From contig CAMHGU010000015.1 in the NCBI GenBank assembly GCA_946184715.1, positions 1 to 20,696 on the forward strand: 20,696 nt of DNA. The letters are read 5' to 3'. Source of the stretch: an uncultured bacterium (GTDB lineage Bacteria; Bacteroidota; Bacteroidia; Bacteroidales; Muribaculaceae). Below are positions 1 to 7,303 of the stretch, piece after piece (the stretch's first letter is position 1; the number at the start of each line of letters is the position of its first letter). The position numbers and the translations under genes are program-made. The notes beneath the pieces are model-generated. The model was not told the DNA's origin and did no database searches. It saw nothing but the letters and a program-made list of their open reading frames with translations.

Positions 1-161
1 AGAGCAGTCCAAAGCGAAATAACCACCCGGTCCTCACGCCGGATATAACCAACGAACGCCTCGCTACACGGTGGCAGCCTAAGCGCCCCGAGCCAGCGAG
101 GCGGTCTCATTTGCGCCAATAAGGAGAATAACGTCATTAACCGGGAAATGGCGGTAGGAGG
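1..161. other. Left-edge stretch without a supported gene
   Basis: No reliable gene is visible here. Short frames run off the left edge: a plus-strand frame closes at 20-22, another plus-strand frame closes at 120-122, and a minus-strand frame opens at 137 and leaves the window. None has a recognisable motif. The stretch contains one hairpin (57-103, listed separately). It may be the gap downstream of the exporter gene, with the end of a neighbouring gene at the very edge, but the window does not settle this. Confidence 0.4.
57..103. terminator. Possible bidirectional terminator hairpin
   Basis: CGCCTCGCT (57-65) is perfectly complementary to AGCGAGGCG (95-103), a 9-bp stem with a 29-nt loop. 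It lies about 60 bp beyond the stop of the LysE-family gene on the minus strand. No T-run follows on either strand, so the termination role is inferred from position only. Confidence 0.3.
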
Positions 162-905
162 TCAGCGGGTGGCGGGAGCGCCCACGGAGGTGCCGTCGGG
201 AGCGGCGGCGGGAGGAGCCGGGGAGATGAGGGGGATGTCGACTTGGTGGCGGAGTGGCGGAGTGTCGGGGTGCGTAAGGTCGTAGAGGCCGGCGCAGAAG
301 CCGAAAGCGGCAAAGGCGATGAGGATGGAGCCGATGATGCGATTGACGAGCCAGAGGCTGCGCACGTTGAAGCGTGAGCTCATCTTGCTCACGGCCGTGG
401 TGATGCCGAGCCACCAGAGCAATGCTCCGGCACCGATAGCGAGGAAGCCGGCCGCGGTGATAGCCCAGTGCTCCTGCACAATGTTGAAGCGGGCAAAGAG
501 AGCGAGTATCAGGAAGATAATCAGCGGATTAGAGAACGTCAGGAGAAATCCGGTGGCGAAGTCGCGAGCGTAGCCCGGCGGCTTATCGTCGGCCCTGCGC
601 AGGGCGCCCGCGGGGTTGCGCCTATAAATATAGAGTCCAAAGAAGAAGAGGGCCACACTTCCGAGAATCTCTATCCATATCTGATACCGAAGAATATAGT
701 CGTTGACGAAAGCGAGACTAAGAGCCGTGAGCAGGCAGTAGATGCAATCAGAGAGGGCGGCGCCACAGCCGGTGTAGAATCCCGACCATCGGCCCTTGTT
801 GAGCGTGCGCTGGATACACAACGCCCCTATCGGCCCCATCGGAGCTGATACCAGGATGCCAATGAGCACCCCGTGAAGCAGGGTCAAAAGCAGAGTGCCT
901 ATCAC
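162..905 (-). CDS. LysE/RhtB-family amino-acid exporter
   Basis: Predicted inner-membrane exporter of the LysE superfamily, whose members expel amino acids or related small molecules; the substrate here is unknown. The N-terminal family signature SAPMGPIG (residues 20-27 from the chosen start) is followed by QRTLNKGRWSGF and a highly hydrophobic chain with about six membrane segments. A second membrane block contains GFLLTFSNPL, also typical. I place the start at GTG 905, giving 247 residues. A TATCTTTG promoter box lies only about 20 bp upstream, and family members begin a few residues before the HGxLIG motif. ATG codons at 989 and 1037 stay in frame but lie upstream of that promoter. The C-terminal tail of about 36 residues is rich in Pro and Ala and looks non-conserved. 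The gene is divergent from the B3/4-tsaC cluster. Confidence 0.85.
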   Translation of the reverse strand: MIGTLLLTLLHGVLIGILVSAPMGPIGALCIQRTLNKGRWSGFYTGCGAALSDCIYCLLTALSLAFVNDYILRYQIWIEILGSVALFFFGLYIYRRNPAGALRRADDKPPGYARDFATGFLLTFSNPLIIFLILALFARFNIVQEHWAITAAGFLAIGAGALLWWLGITTAVSKMSSRFNVRSLWLVNRIIGSILIAFAAFGFCAGLYDLTHPDTPPLRHQVDIPLISPAPPAAAPDGTSVGAPATR

Positions 906-925
906 GGTGGCGAAATTACAAAGTA

Positions 926-960
926 CAAAGATAGCAAAAATCTCGGAAAGTAGCGACAAA
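926..960 (-). promoter_or_regulatory. Bacteroidota sigma promoter of the LysE-family gene
   Basis: On the minus strand TATCTTTG (926-933) matches the Bacteroidota -7 consensus TAnnTTTG, and TTTG (957-960) can serve as the -33 element with a somewhat long 23-bp spacer. Transcription would start near 920, leaving a leader of about 15 nt before GTG 905. Confidence 0.6.
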
Positions 961-974
961 ATAGGCCGCGGGCG

Positions 975-1005
975 TTGCAGGAGAGCCATAAAATAGGTAT
1001 ATTTG
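975..1005 (+). promoter_or_regulatory. Bacteroidota sigma promoter of the B3/4-tsaC cluster
   Basis: TATATTTG (998-1005) is a perfect TAnnTTTG -7 box. TTG at 975-977 gives a -33 element with a 20-bp spacer. The ATG at 1027 lies about 20 bp downstream, a short leader as is common in this phylum. It is back-to-back with the exporter promoter. Confidence 0.65.
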
Positions 1006-1026
1006 CCCTGAATAAACTCTACCGCG

Positions 1027-1692
1027 ATGCAAATCATAATCGACGACCGCTACAAAGCCCTGTGCCCGGCTATGGAGATAGGCTCCATCGAGTGCCGGAT
1101 TGCCAATTGCCCCACGCCCGACGCGCTGTGGGCTGAGCTAACGGAGGCCTCGGCACAGCTGGCGTCGCGCTACGAGTTGCTCGCCATCAACCGCCGCCCG
1201 GCCATAGCGGCCACGCGGGCGCTCTACAAAGCCTTAGGCAAAGACCCGAACCGTTACCGCGGAGCGAGCGAGGCTCTGTGCCGCCGCATCATTCGCGGGC
1301 TGGGGCTTTACCGGCTGACGGCCGCTGTGGATCTAATCAACCTGCTCTCGGTAGTCACCGGCTATGCCATCAGCGGCATCGATGCCGACAAGGTGGCGGG
1401 CGACCGGCTGACGCTGAGCGTGGGCACCGCCGCCGATGAGTACTACGGCATAGGGCGCGGGCGGCTCAATGTGGAGGGGCTGCCGATGTATCGCGACGCC
1501 ATAGGCGGCATTGCCACCCCCACGAGCGACGAGGAGCGGATAAAGATAGAGCTTGGCACCACCCATCTGCTCATCAACATCAACGCCTTCGCCCCCGAAG
1601 AGCCGATGGAGCAAGCCATAGCGCTCGCCGAGCGCCTGCTGCGCGACTACGCCTCGGCCACCGAAATCGAAATCAAAACTTACCGACCATGA
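1027..1692 (+). CDS. B3/4 domain protein (PheRS-beta editing-like)
   Basis: A 221-residue protein made almost entirely of a B3/4 fold, the domain that in phenylalanyl-tRNA synthetase beta removes mischarged tyrosine. Free-standing B3/4 proteins are widespread, but their substrates are mostly unproven. Visible landmarks are GKDPNRYRGASEAL (71-84), LYRLTAAVDLINLLSVVTG (94-112), a GIGRGRLNVEGLP segment (141-153) and IATPTSDEER (162-171), all typical of the family. There is no catalytic synthetase module. The protein has no signal peptide, so it is cytoplasmic. It is the first gene after a clear promoter and its stop overlaps the tsaC start (ATGA), so the two are probably translationally coupled. 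The family call is firm; an editing role on a tRNA is an inference. Confidence 0.85.
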   Translation: MQIIIDDRYKALCPAMEIGSIECRIANCPTPDALWAELTEASAQLASRYELLAINRRPAIAATRALYKALGKDPNRYRGASEALCRRIIRGLGLYRLTAAVDLINLLSVVTGYAISGIDADKVAGDRLTLSVGTAADEYYGIGRGRLNVEGLPMYRDAIGGIATPTSDEERIKIELGTTHLLININAFAPEEPMEQAIALAERLLRDYASATEIEIKTYRP

Positions 1693-2300
1693 AGATACTG
1701 AAGATTTTCCCCGACAATCCCAATGAGCGGCACATCGACTACGCGGTGGACTCGCTGCTCGACGGCAATGTGATCATCTACCCTACCGACACGCTCTACG
1801 CCTTCGGGTGTGACGCGCTTAACAACAGCGCCGTAGGCAAGATATGCGAGCTCAAGAAGCTGCGCACCGACAAAATCAGCCTGTCGATTATCTGTTCCGA
1901 CATCGCACAGGCGGCCGAATATGCCCGCATCGACAACGACGCCTTTCGGCTGCTGAAAGAGAATCTGCCGGGGCCGTTCACATTCATTCTGCCCGCCTCC
2001 AATAAGCTGCCGAAGCTCTTCAAGGGACGCAAAGAGGTGGGAATACGTATCCCTGCCAACGAAGTGGCGCTTGCTGTGGTGCGCCGGCTGGGGCATCCCA
2101 TAATGACCGCTTCCATTCCTATCGTCGATGAAGAGACCAGCACCGAGCCCGACTATATCGCGGCGCTCTATGAGAACTCCGTCGATCTCATCATCGACGC
2201 CGGCCGCGGCGGCATCGAGCCCTCGACAATAGTGGATTGCACCTCCGACACCCCTACCCTAATACGCCAAGGCAAAGGCGAAATCGACCTCGACATCTAA
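1689..2300 (+). CDS. tsaC: L-threonylcarbamoyladenylate synthase (TsaC/Sua5/YwlC family)
   Basis: Makes threonylcarbamoyl-AMP from threonine, bicarbonate and ATP, the first step of the t6A37 modification of tRNAs reading ANN codons; acts in the cytoplasm. The 203-residue chain is a single YrdC-like domain. It carries YPTDTLYAFGCDA (31-43), the basic ELKKLRTDK segment (54-62), GPFTFILP (95-102), VGIRIP (117-122), TASIP (140-144) and STIVDCT (179-185). It ends in the RQGKGE turn usual for the family and lacks the extra Sua5 C-terminal domain, so it is the short TsaC form. Its ATG overlaps the stop of the B3/4 gene by 4 bp. Both neighbours concern tRNA quality, which suggests a functional link. 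The thioredoxin gene begins 20 bp downstream, probably in the same transcript. Confidence 0.93.
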   Translation: MKILKIFPDNPNERHIDYAVDSLLDGNVIIYPTDTLYAFGCDALNNSAVGKICELKKLRTDKISLSIICSDIAQAAEYARIDNDAFRLLKENLPGPFTFILPASNKLPKLFKGRKEVGIRIPANEVALAVVRRLGHPIMTASIPIVDEETSTEPDYIAALYENSVDLIIDAGRGGIEPSTIVDCTSDTPTLIRQGKGEIDLDI

Positions 2301-2320
2301 CCTAAATAATACACTCAACT

Positions 2321-2737
2321 ATGCGAACAAGAACAATACTCGCAGCCGCCGCACTCGTGGTCGTAACGGCGCTCGCCGGCTGCAATAGCAAAAGCGCCGG
2401 CGATGACACCGCTACGCCGGCAGCACCTACAGTGGAAGTGGCCGACAGCCTCTCGGGCGTGGCCACCGTGCTCGATTTCCAAGCCACCTGGTGCGGCCCG
2501 TGCCAACAGATGAAGCCCGTAATAGCTCAAGCCGAGAAGGAATGGGAAGGCAAGGTAAAATTTGAAGCCGTCGATGTTGACGAGAATCAAAGCCTCGCCA
2601 TGCAATACGGCGTGCAGTCGATACCGTGCCTCGTGTATCTCAACGCGCAAGGTAAAGAGCTGGCGCGCACCGTAGGCTATATGGACTACGCCGAGCTCAA
2701 CGCCAAGCTCCTCGAGCTATCCTACGCCGGCAAGTGA
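2321..2737 (+). CDS. Thioredoxin-fold lipoprotein
   Basis: A 138-residue thiol-disulfide oxidoreductase predicted to be anchored in the envelope. Residues 1-20 form a lipoprotein signal peptide and the lipobox LAGC ends at Cys21, the expected acylated residue. A linker of about 25 residues rich in Ala, Thr and Asp follows, then a thioredoxin fold with the active-site WCGPC (57-61), the VDVDEN strand (84-89) and the cis-proline at P102. The residue after the cis-proline is Cys103 where thioredoxins usually have Thr, giving a third cysteine in the domain. It could reduce or form disulfides in periplasmic or surface proteins; which of the two cannot be read from the sequence. It sits 20 bp after tsaC with no promoter box visible between them. 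The hairpins at 2747-2822 lie just downstream. Confidence 0.9.
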   Translation: MRTRTILAAAALVVVTALAGCNSKSAGDDTATPAAPTVEVADSLSGVATVLDFQATWCGPCQQMKPVIAQAEKEWEGKVKFEAVDVDENQSLAMQYGVQSIPCLVYLNAQGKELARTVGYMDYAELNAKLLELSYAGK

Positions 2738-2746
2738 AGTAACAAA

Positions 2747-2779
2747 GCGCGCCACCCGGCCGAAAGCTGAGAGGCGCGC
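2747..2779. terminator. Hairpin between the convergent thioredoxin and AraC genes
   Basis: GCGCGCC (2747-2753) pairs with GGCGCGC (2773-2779), a GC-only 7-bp stem with a 19-nt loop, in the short gap between the two convergent stops. Read on the minus strand it is followed by TTTGTT, a weak T-run, so it may end the transferase-AraC transcript. Confidence 0.45.
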
Positions 2780-2793
2780 CCTATTCTATCGCT

Positions 2794-2822
2794 ATACCGC
2801 GGCAGCTTAGCTGTTGCGGTAT
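2794..2822 (+). terminator. Hairpin terminator candidate for the thioredoxin cluster
   Basis: In plus-strand RNA, ATACCGCGGCAG (2794-2805) folds onto CTGTTGCGGTAT (2811-2822). This is a 12-bp stem with two central G-U pairs and a 5-nt loop, followed by a short U-rich stretch. The G-U pairs become mismatches in minus-strand RNA, so it favours the plus strand. It overlaps the last codons of the AraC gene. Confidence 0.5.
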
Positions 2823-3685
2823 TCTTGTGGGGTAAGACCGGTGTAGGTCTTGAAGTAGCGATTGAAGGTGGTGGGGGTGACGAAGCCCAGAATTGAGGCA
2901 ATCTTGGCCACGGAGTGCTCGGTGCCTTTAAGCTGGGTTTTGGCATCCATAATGATAAGGTTCATAATAATCTCCTGAGGTGTCATTCCGGTAGTCTTGC
3001 TGATGACGTTGCAGAAATGCGACAGGGTGAGGTTGACCTCGTGGGCGTAGAAGGAGATTTTATGCTCATCGCGGTAGTTCTCGAATGCCAGCTGGAGAAA
3101 CTCCCCAACTATTTCGCTCTCGCGCGAAGATGGCGACGACGACTGATGCGCCATATTGAGCGACAAGGCGCTCGAGATGCTGTCGATGTAGAAATGCAGG
3201 ATATCGCGGATAATCTCGGTGGAGAAGAGCGCGGTGTCCTCAAGCTCGCTGGCACGGGTGAGGAGCGAGAAGCTGTCGAGATAGATACGAGCCAGCTTAT
3301 CCTCGACGTGAATCACCGGATTGATAAACGCCGGCATCAGGAGCTTCGACATACTCTTCCAGAAATTGACCGTGCGGAGAAACTTGGAGGAGAAAGCCAC
3401 AAAGCTCACCTTCACGTCGTCGGCCACCTCGTGAATCTGGATAAAGGTGCCGGGAATGATGATGGCGAAGTCGTTGGCCTTCACCTCATAATCCCATAGG
3501 TTGATGGTTGCTTTCACGCTACCCTTCTCGCAGAAAGCGAGCACAAAGGTGTCCATCTTGCAGGGGAAGGTGCCGTAGAAATTGAGCAGCTGGGCTGTCA
3601 CGTTATCGTACACGACGAAATCGACAGGCAGGTCGAACATCGGGAGCTTGCCGGAGTCGTCAATCTTAAGGTCGTCAAATTCCAT
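2807..3685 (-). CDS. AraC-family transcriptional regulator
   Basis: A 292-residue DNA-binding regulator. The N-terminal 170 residues or so form a cupin-like sensor half, with an alternating-strand pattern and the segment NDFAIIIPGTFIQIHEV. The C-terminal 95 residues are a double helix-turn-helix AraC domain: the first helix pair spans HKISFYAHEVNLTLSHFCNV, and the second contains VAKIASILGFVTPTTFNRYF followed by GLTPQEYRNS. The effector is unknown. The gene starts 36 bp after the stop of the sugar-phosphate transferase on the same strand with no promoter box in between. It is therefore probably co-transcribed and may control surface polysaccharide or the response to it; that link is inferred only from position. 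Confidence 0.9.
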   Translation of the reverse strand: MEFDDLKIDDSGKLPMFDLPVDFVVYDNVTAQLLNFYGTFPCKMDTFVLAFCEKGSVKATINLWDYEVKANDFAIIIPGTFIQIHEVADDVKVSFVAFSSKFLRTVNFWKSMSKLLMPAFINPVIHVEDKLARIYLDSFSLLTRASELEDTALFSTEIIRDILHFYIDSISSALSLNMAHQSSSPSSRESEIVGEFLQLAFENYRDEHKISFYAHEVNLTLSHFCNVISKTTGMTPQEIIMNLIIMDAKTQLKGTEHSVAKIASILGFVTPTTFNRYFKTYTGLTPQEYRNS

Positions 3686-3721
3686 TATTGAAATAGATAA
3701 GGAGGAAACCGATGAAGGGTG

Positions 3722-5107
3722 TCAATAGGCGTTTTTCTCACCGCGGAGCATATTGGTTACGGTCTTGACAATAATCTTGAGGTCGAGCATCAGCGACCAG
3801 TGCTCGGCATACCACACGTCGTATTCCACACGTTTCTGCATCTGCCATAGGTGCTTTGTCTCGCCACGATAGCCGTTGACCTGCGCCCAGCCGGTGATGC
3901 CGGGCTTGATGGTGTGACGGAGCATATACTTGTCGATAAGCTCGCTGTACTCGGTGGTCTGCTTCACCATGTGAGGCCGTGGACCTACGATCGACATATC
4001 ACCGAGCCACACGTTGATAAACTGCGGGAGCTCGTCGATGCTCGTCTTGCGGAGGATACGCCCTATCTTGGTGACACGGGCATCGCCCTTAGTGGCCTGG
4101 AGGTCGTCGCTATTGCTGTTCTGGCGCATACTACGGAATTTCAGGCAGTTGAACTCCTTGCCGCGATAGCCGGTGCGCTTCTGCTTGAAGAATACGGGGC
4201 CCTTGGAGGAGAGCTTGATGCAGATAGCGATAGGCACATACAACAGCGGGAAGAACACCACGAGGAATATGGTGGAGAAGATCAGGTCGAAGATGCGCTT
4301 GATGAAGCGGTTGAGCATCGAGCTCAGCGGATTGGGCCGGAGCGAGAGCGCCGGAATGTTGCTGATGGTGTGAAGCTCGTACTGACGTTTCAGCGTGATA
4401 CTTACCTGTGGCACATAGAAGAAATCGACGGCGTTGTTCTCGGCGATGTTGAGCAAGCGGCGCATAAGGCTTTGCGCCTCGCCTGGCACGGCGCAGTACA
4501 TCTGGTCGATAGGGTTATTGGCCACGAAGTCTTCCACATCAGCGATAGTGCCTTTGTAGCCCTCCACCTCGGCAGCCTCGGGGGCATCGTCGAAGAAGCC
4601 CACCACTTTGAAGCCGAATCCCGGGTCGCTCTGCAGCTCGTCGAGCAGGTGACGCCCCATAGGGCCGCTGCCTATGATGATGACCGACTTGAAGTTGATG
4701 CCGTGGGCACGCAGGAATTTGAGCACCTTATGCGACAGAATCCACCATATCGAGAGCACCACGACAAACACCCCGTAGAGCGTAAGCGTAGTGACCACGG
4801 GCACATCTTTATCGCCCATAATCCAGATGCCTGTGATAAAAATCAGCAGGCTGACGATAAGCATCTTCAGCTCATAGAGGATGATGCGGTCGAGATGGGT
4901 GCCGCGGAAGTTGTGGGCATCATTATAAATTAGGATGGCAATCAGATAGGAAAGGTTGAGTATCAGCTGAATGTTGGTACTGGCCAACTCCCGATTGCCG
5001 GGTATCAGGAAGAAAACAAAGTAGTAAGACAGGTTGATGAGCAGAAAATCGACCACTGTGGTGATAGTCTGCACAAACGTGCCATAGCGTCCTTTTTTTA
5101 CTCTCAT
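3722..5107 (-). CDS. Undecaprenyl-phosphate sugar-phosphate transferase (WcaJ/WbaP type)
   Basis: Integral membrane polyprenyl-phosphate hexose-1-phosphate transferase that loads the first sugar onto undecaprenyl phosphate, the initiating step of capsule, exopolysaccharide or O-antigen synthesis. The 461 residues show four N-terminal membrane segments (about 13-125), a nucleotide-binding-like domain beginning VIIIGSGPMGRHLLDEL (142-158), a fifth hydrophobic segment (about 272-298) and the catalytic C-terminal domain. That domain has KQKRTGYRG (308-316), KFRSMR (323-328), the Asp-Glu pair in SIDELPQFINVW (356-367), DMSIVGPRP (370-378) and KPGITGWAQVNGYRGE (401-416). The donor sugar cannot be read from the sequence. 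It is an orphan: no glycosyltransferase, flippase or polymerase gene is in the window. A 7-A run occupies codons 3-5, and a strong hairpin lies 17 bp upstream of the start. Confidence 0.92.
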   Translation of the reverse strand: MRVKKGRYGTFVQTITTVVDFLLINLSYYFVFFLIPGNRELASTNIQLILNLSYLIAILIYNDAHNFRGTHLDRIILYELKMLIVSLLIFITGIWIMGDKDVPVVTTLTLYGVFVVVLSIWWILSHKVLKFLRAHGINFKSVIIIGSGPMGRHLLDELQSDPGFGFKVVGFFDDAPEAAEVEGYKGTIADVEDFVANNPIDQMYCAVPGEAQSLMRRLLNIAENNAVDFFYVPQVSITLKRQYELHTISNIPALSLRPNPLSSMLNRFIKRIFDLIFSTIFLVVFFPLLYVPIAICIKLSSKGPVFFKQKRTGYRGKEFNCLKFRSMRQNSNSDDLQATKGDARVTKIGRILRKTSIDELPQFINVWLGDMSIVGPRPHMVKQTTEYSELIDKYMLRHTIKPGITGWAQVNGYRGETKHLWQMQKRVEYDVWYAEHWSLMLDLKIIVKTVTNMLRGEKNAY

Positions 5108-5123
5108 GTCGTAACACGGTAAG

Positions 5124-5164
5124 TCAAGTCGCCGAATCGAGTATCACTGTATCCGGCGACTTGA
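5124..5164 (-). terminator. Strong hairpin between the DUF349 and transferase genes
   Basis: TCAAGTCGCCG (5124-5134) and CGGCGACTTGA (5154-5164) form a perfect 11-bp stem with a 19-nt loop. It lies 12 bp after the DUF349 stop and 16 bp before the transferase ATG. No T-run follows on the minus strand. It may be a terminator, a partial terminator that lowers read-through, or a leader element of the transferase gene; no promoter box is visible between it and the ATG. Confidence 0.5.
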
Positions 5165-5176
5165 AGATTAAGGTTG

Positions 5177-7144
5177 TTATTTGGCCTTTTCGGCTTTGAT
5201 TTTCTCATCGACCATGGCGATCTTGCGCTCGGCCACGGCGAGGTCCTCTTTGATGCGGGCTATGCGACGTTCCACTTCCTGAAGCATCGAGTTGCCGGCT
5301 TTTGACTTGGCGCGGAAGAACGAGGCGTTGTTCTCATAGGTGCGCAACTCGTTGAGCTTCTGCTCATAGGCACGCAAGAGGCGGTCGCGCTCGCGCGAGA
5401 GGGAATCGGCGGGCATCTGCTCCACGTTGCTCTCGAAGTTGGTGAGCTTGACGCGGGTCTCACGCAGGCTGAACGCGGCGTTGACCTTCTTCACGGCAGC
5501 CTGAAACGCTTCGTAGAGGGCATCTTTCTCTTTGAAAGGCACGTGTCCCACGGCGTTCCACTTGGCGCGGAGCTCTTGGAGGGTGTCGCCGGCGGTGGCG
5601 GGGTCGCCATTCTCGGCGAGGGCCTCAATCTGAGCTATGATTTCGCGCTTGGCGGCAAGATTGGCAGCTTCGGTTTCACGCTGCGTCTTGGTGCTGTTGT
5701 TCTTATTCTCGAAGAAGGCATCGCAAGCGGAGATGAAGCGTTTCCACACGGTTTCGCTGTGACGCTTGGGCACGGCGCCAATCTCTTTCCACTTCTTCTG
5801 CAGCTCGATGAGCTGGTCGGTGGTTTTGCGCCACTCGGTGCTGTCCTTGAGAGCCTCGGCAGCCTCACACAGCTCGAGCTTCTTGCGGAGGTTCTCGTTG
5901 GCCTCGCCTTTCACGCGCTTGAAGTATTCGGCTTTGGCTTCGAAGAACTTATCGCAGGTGGCACGGAAGCGGGCGAAGAGCTCGCTGTTCACCTTGGGCG
6001 AAGCGAAACCCAACTTCTTCCACTCGGCCTGAAGCTCCTTAATCTGATTGGTGGCCTCGTCCCAGGCCTTATAAGAAGAGAGCTCGGAGAAGTCGATGGC
6101 TTCGATGCGCTCGCAGAGAGCGGTTTTGGCCTCTTCGTTGGCTTTCTCGCGCTCTTTGCGCTCTTCGAAGTAGCTCTGATGCTTCTTGCGGATAGCGGTA
6201 GAGATGTCTTTGAATCGCTGCCAAAGCTCTTCGCGAATATCGGGTGCCACGGGGCCTATCTCGCGCCACTTGTCGTGGAGCGTCTGGAGCTTCTTGAGCG
6301 AGCCTATCACGTCGGGTTCTTGGGCAGCGGCTTCGGCCTCCTTTATGATGGCCTCTTTGGCTTCGAGGTTCTTCTTGAAGTCGTAGTCGCGAAGCTCTTT
6401 GTTGATTTTGAGGCGGTCGTAGAAGTTCTCGGTGAGCTTGGTGTACTCACGCCAGAGACGGGTGACGTGCTCGGCAGCCACATCGCCGGCCTGCTTAAAC
6501 TCCTTCTGGAGCTGCTGGAAGAGCGCGTAGTTGCGGTTCACATTGTCGGTATCGTCCACTATCTCCCGGAGCTTGGCGAGGGCGGCCTCTTTCTTGGCGA
6601 GGGCCTCGGCGCGAAGCGCTTCGAGCTGAGCGATGCGCTCGGCCTTGCGCTCCTTAAACTTGTTCAGGAGCTCTTTGACCTTCTCCTCGAGGGCATCGGG
6701 CAACGGCGCGAAGGCGGCCTCTTCGTTACCCTTATCGAGGAAGGCTTGCTTCTCGGCTTCGAGCTCACCTTTTCGTATATTGTAGAACGCTGCTTTGACC
6801 TTGGCGACAGCTTCTCGCACCTGCTCTACAGGTTGCTCCACGAGCATAGCCAGAAACGACACCACCTCTTCTTTCCCTTCGGGGATCTCAAGCTGTGGTT
6901 TTTCGTCGGCTTTTTCGTCGGCCGCTTTCTCCTCCGGTTCCTTCTCGGGTTCCTTCTCGGGAAGCGCTTCGGGCGCGGCCTCGGCTTCGGGTGCTTCGGG
7001 CGCAACGGTTGCCGGCTCTACGGGCGCGGTGGCTGCGGGCGCTTGCTCTTCAGCGGCGGTGACAACGGGTTCGGGGGTAGCATTTGAATCTTTCTCAGGT
7101 GTAGGCTGCTGAGCCTTAGGATCTGTTTCGTTCTGCAATTCCAT
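5177..7144 (-). CDS. DUF349 repeat coiled-coil protein
   Basis: A 655-residue cytoplasmic protein with no signal peptide. The first 105 residues or so are low-complexity Glu, Ala and Pro. From about residue 205 come five DUF349-type helical repeats spaced about 77 residues apart. Each is marked by a motif like LQxxWKxIG (near 210, 288, 371, 447 and 524) and followed by an aromatic-rich helix such as LWQRF or VWKRF. The last 100 residues are a charged coiled coil. DUF349 proteins are common in Bacteroidota and Actinobacteria and their molecular role is not established, so I assign none. It has its own promoter and a leader of about 45 nt. Because of the Glu- and Lys-rich codon pattern the opposite strand is also open for about 1.5 kb; that frame is an artefact. 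Confidence 0.9.
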   Translation of the reverse strand: MELQNETDPKAQQPTPEKDSNATPEPVVTAAEEQAPAATAPVEPATVAPEAPEAEAAPEALPEKEPEKEPEEKAADEKADEKPQLEIPEGKEEVVSFLAMLVEQPVEQVREAVAKVKAAFYNIRKGELEAEKQAFLDKGNEEAAFAPLPDALEEKVKELLNKFKERKAERIAQLEALRAEALAKKEAALAKLREIVDDTDNVNRNYALFQQLQKEFKQAGDVAAEHVTRLWREYTKLTENFYDRLKINKELRDYDFKKNLEAKEAIIKEAEAAAQEPDVIGSLKKLQTLHDKWREIGPVAPDIREELWQRFKDISTAIRKKHQSYFEERKEREKANEEAKTALCERIEAIDFSELSSYKAWDEATNQIKELQAEWKKLGFASPKVNSELFARFRATCDKFFEAKAEYFKRVKGEANENLRKKLELCEAAEALKDSTEWRKTTDQLIELQKKWKEIGAVPKRHSETVWKRFISACDAFFENKNNSTKTQRETEAANLAAKREIIAQIEALAENGDPATAGDTLQELRAKWNAVGHVPFKEKDALYEAFQAAVKKVNAAFSLRETRVKLTNFESNVEQMPADSLSRERDRLLRAYEQKLNELRTYENNASFFRAKSKAGNSMLQEVERRIARIKEDLAVAERKIAMVDEKIKAEKAK

Positions 7145-7191
7145 AATTATGAAAGTTTTGGGCCTAAAAAGGCGAGGTTGTTTATCAACGT

Positions 7192-7220
7192 CAAATATAG
7201 CTATTTTTTTTCATATCAAA
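7192..7220 (-). promoter_or_regulatory. Bacteroidota promoter of the DUF349 gene
   Basis: On the minus strand TATATTTG (7192-7199) is a perfect -7 box. TTTG elements at 7217-7220 or 7222-7225 could be the -33 element, with spacers of 17 or 22 bp. An A8 run (7204-7211) sits inside the spacer. A small hairpin, GCCT and AGGC around four bases (7162-7173), lies in the leader. Confidence 0.65.
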
Positions 7221-7303
7221 GCAAAATGTGAAAAAAAATTGAAACAACGGCAGCGCGTGCGGAGCAAAGGAATGGGCGGCAGGCGCCCGATCTCGGAAAC
7301 TTC

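Noticed and set aside
1..137. Possible tRNA or partial gene at the left edge
   Set aside because: No T-loop GTTCRA pattern or acceptor pairing is visible, and the open frames leaving the window have no recognisable content; only a hairpin can be supported.
906..1037. Longer N-terminus for the LysE-family protein (ATG at 989 or 1037)
   Set aside because: Both lie upstream of the promoter box at 926-933, and the extra residues do not resemble the family start.
5543..7087. A 1.5-kb open frame on the plus strand opposite the DUF349 gene
   Set aside because: It is the mirror of Glu-, Lys- and Ala-rich codons, gives a Leu- and Gly-rich chain without motifs, and the minus-strand gene has clear repeats and a promoter.
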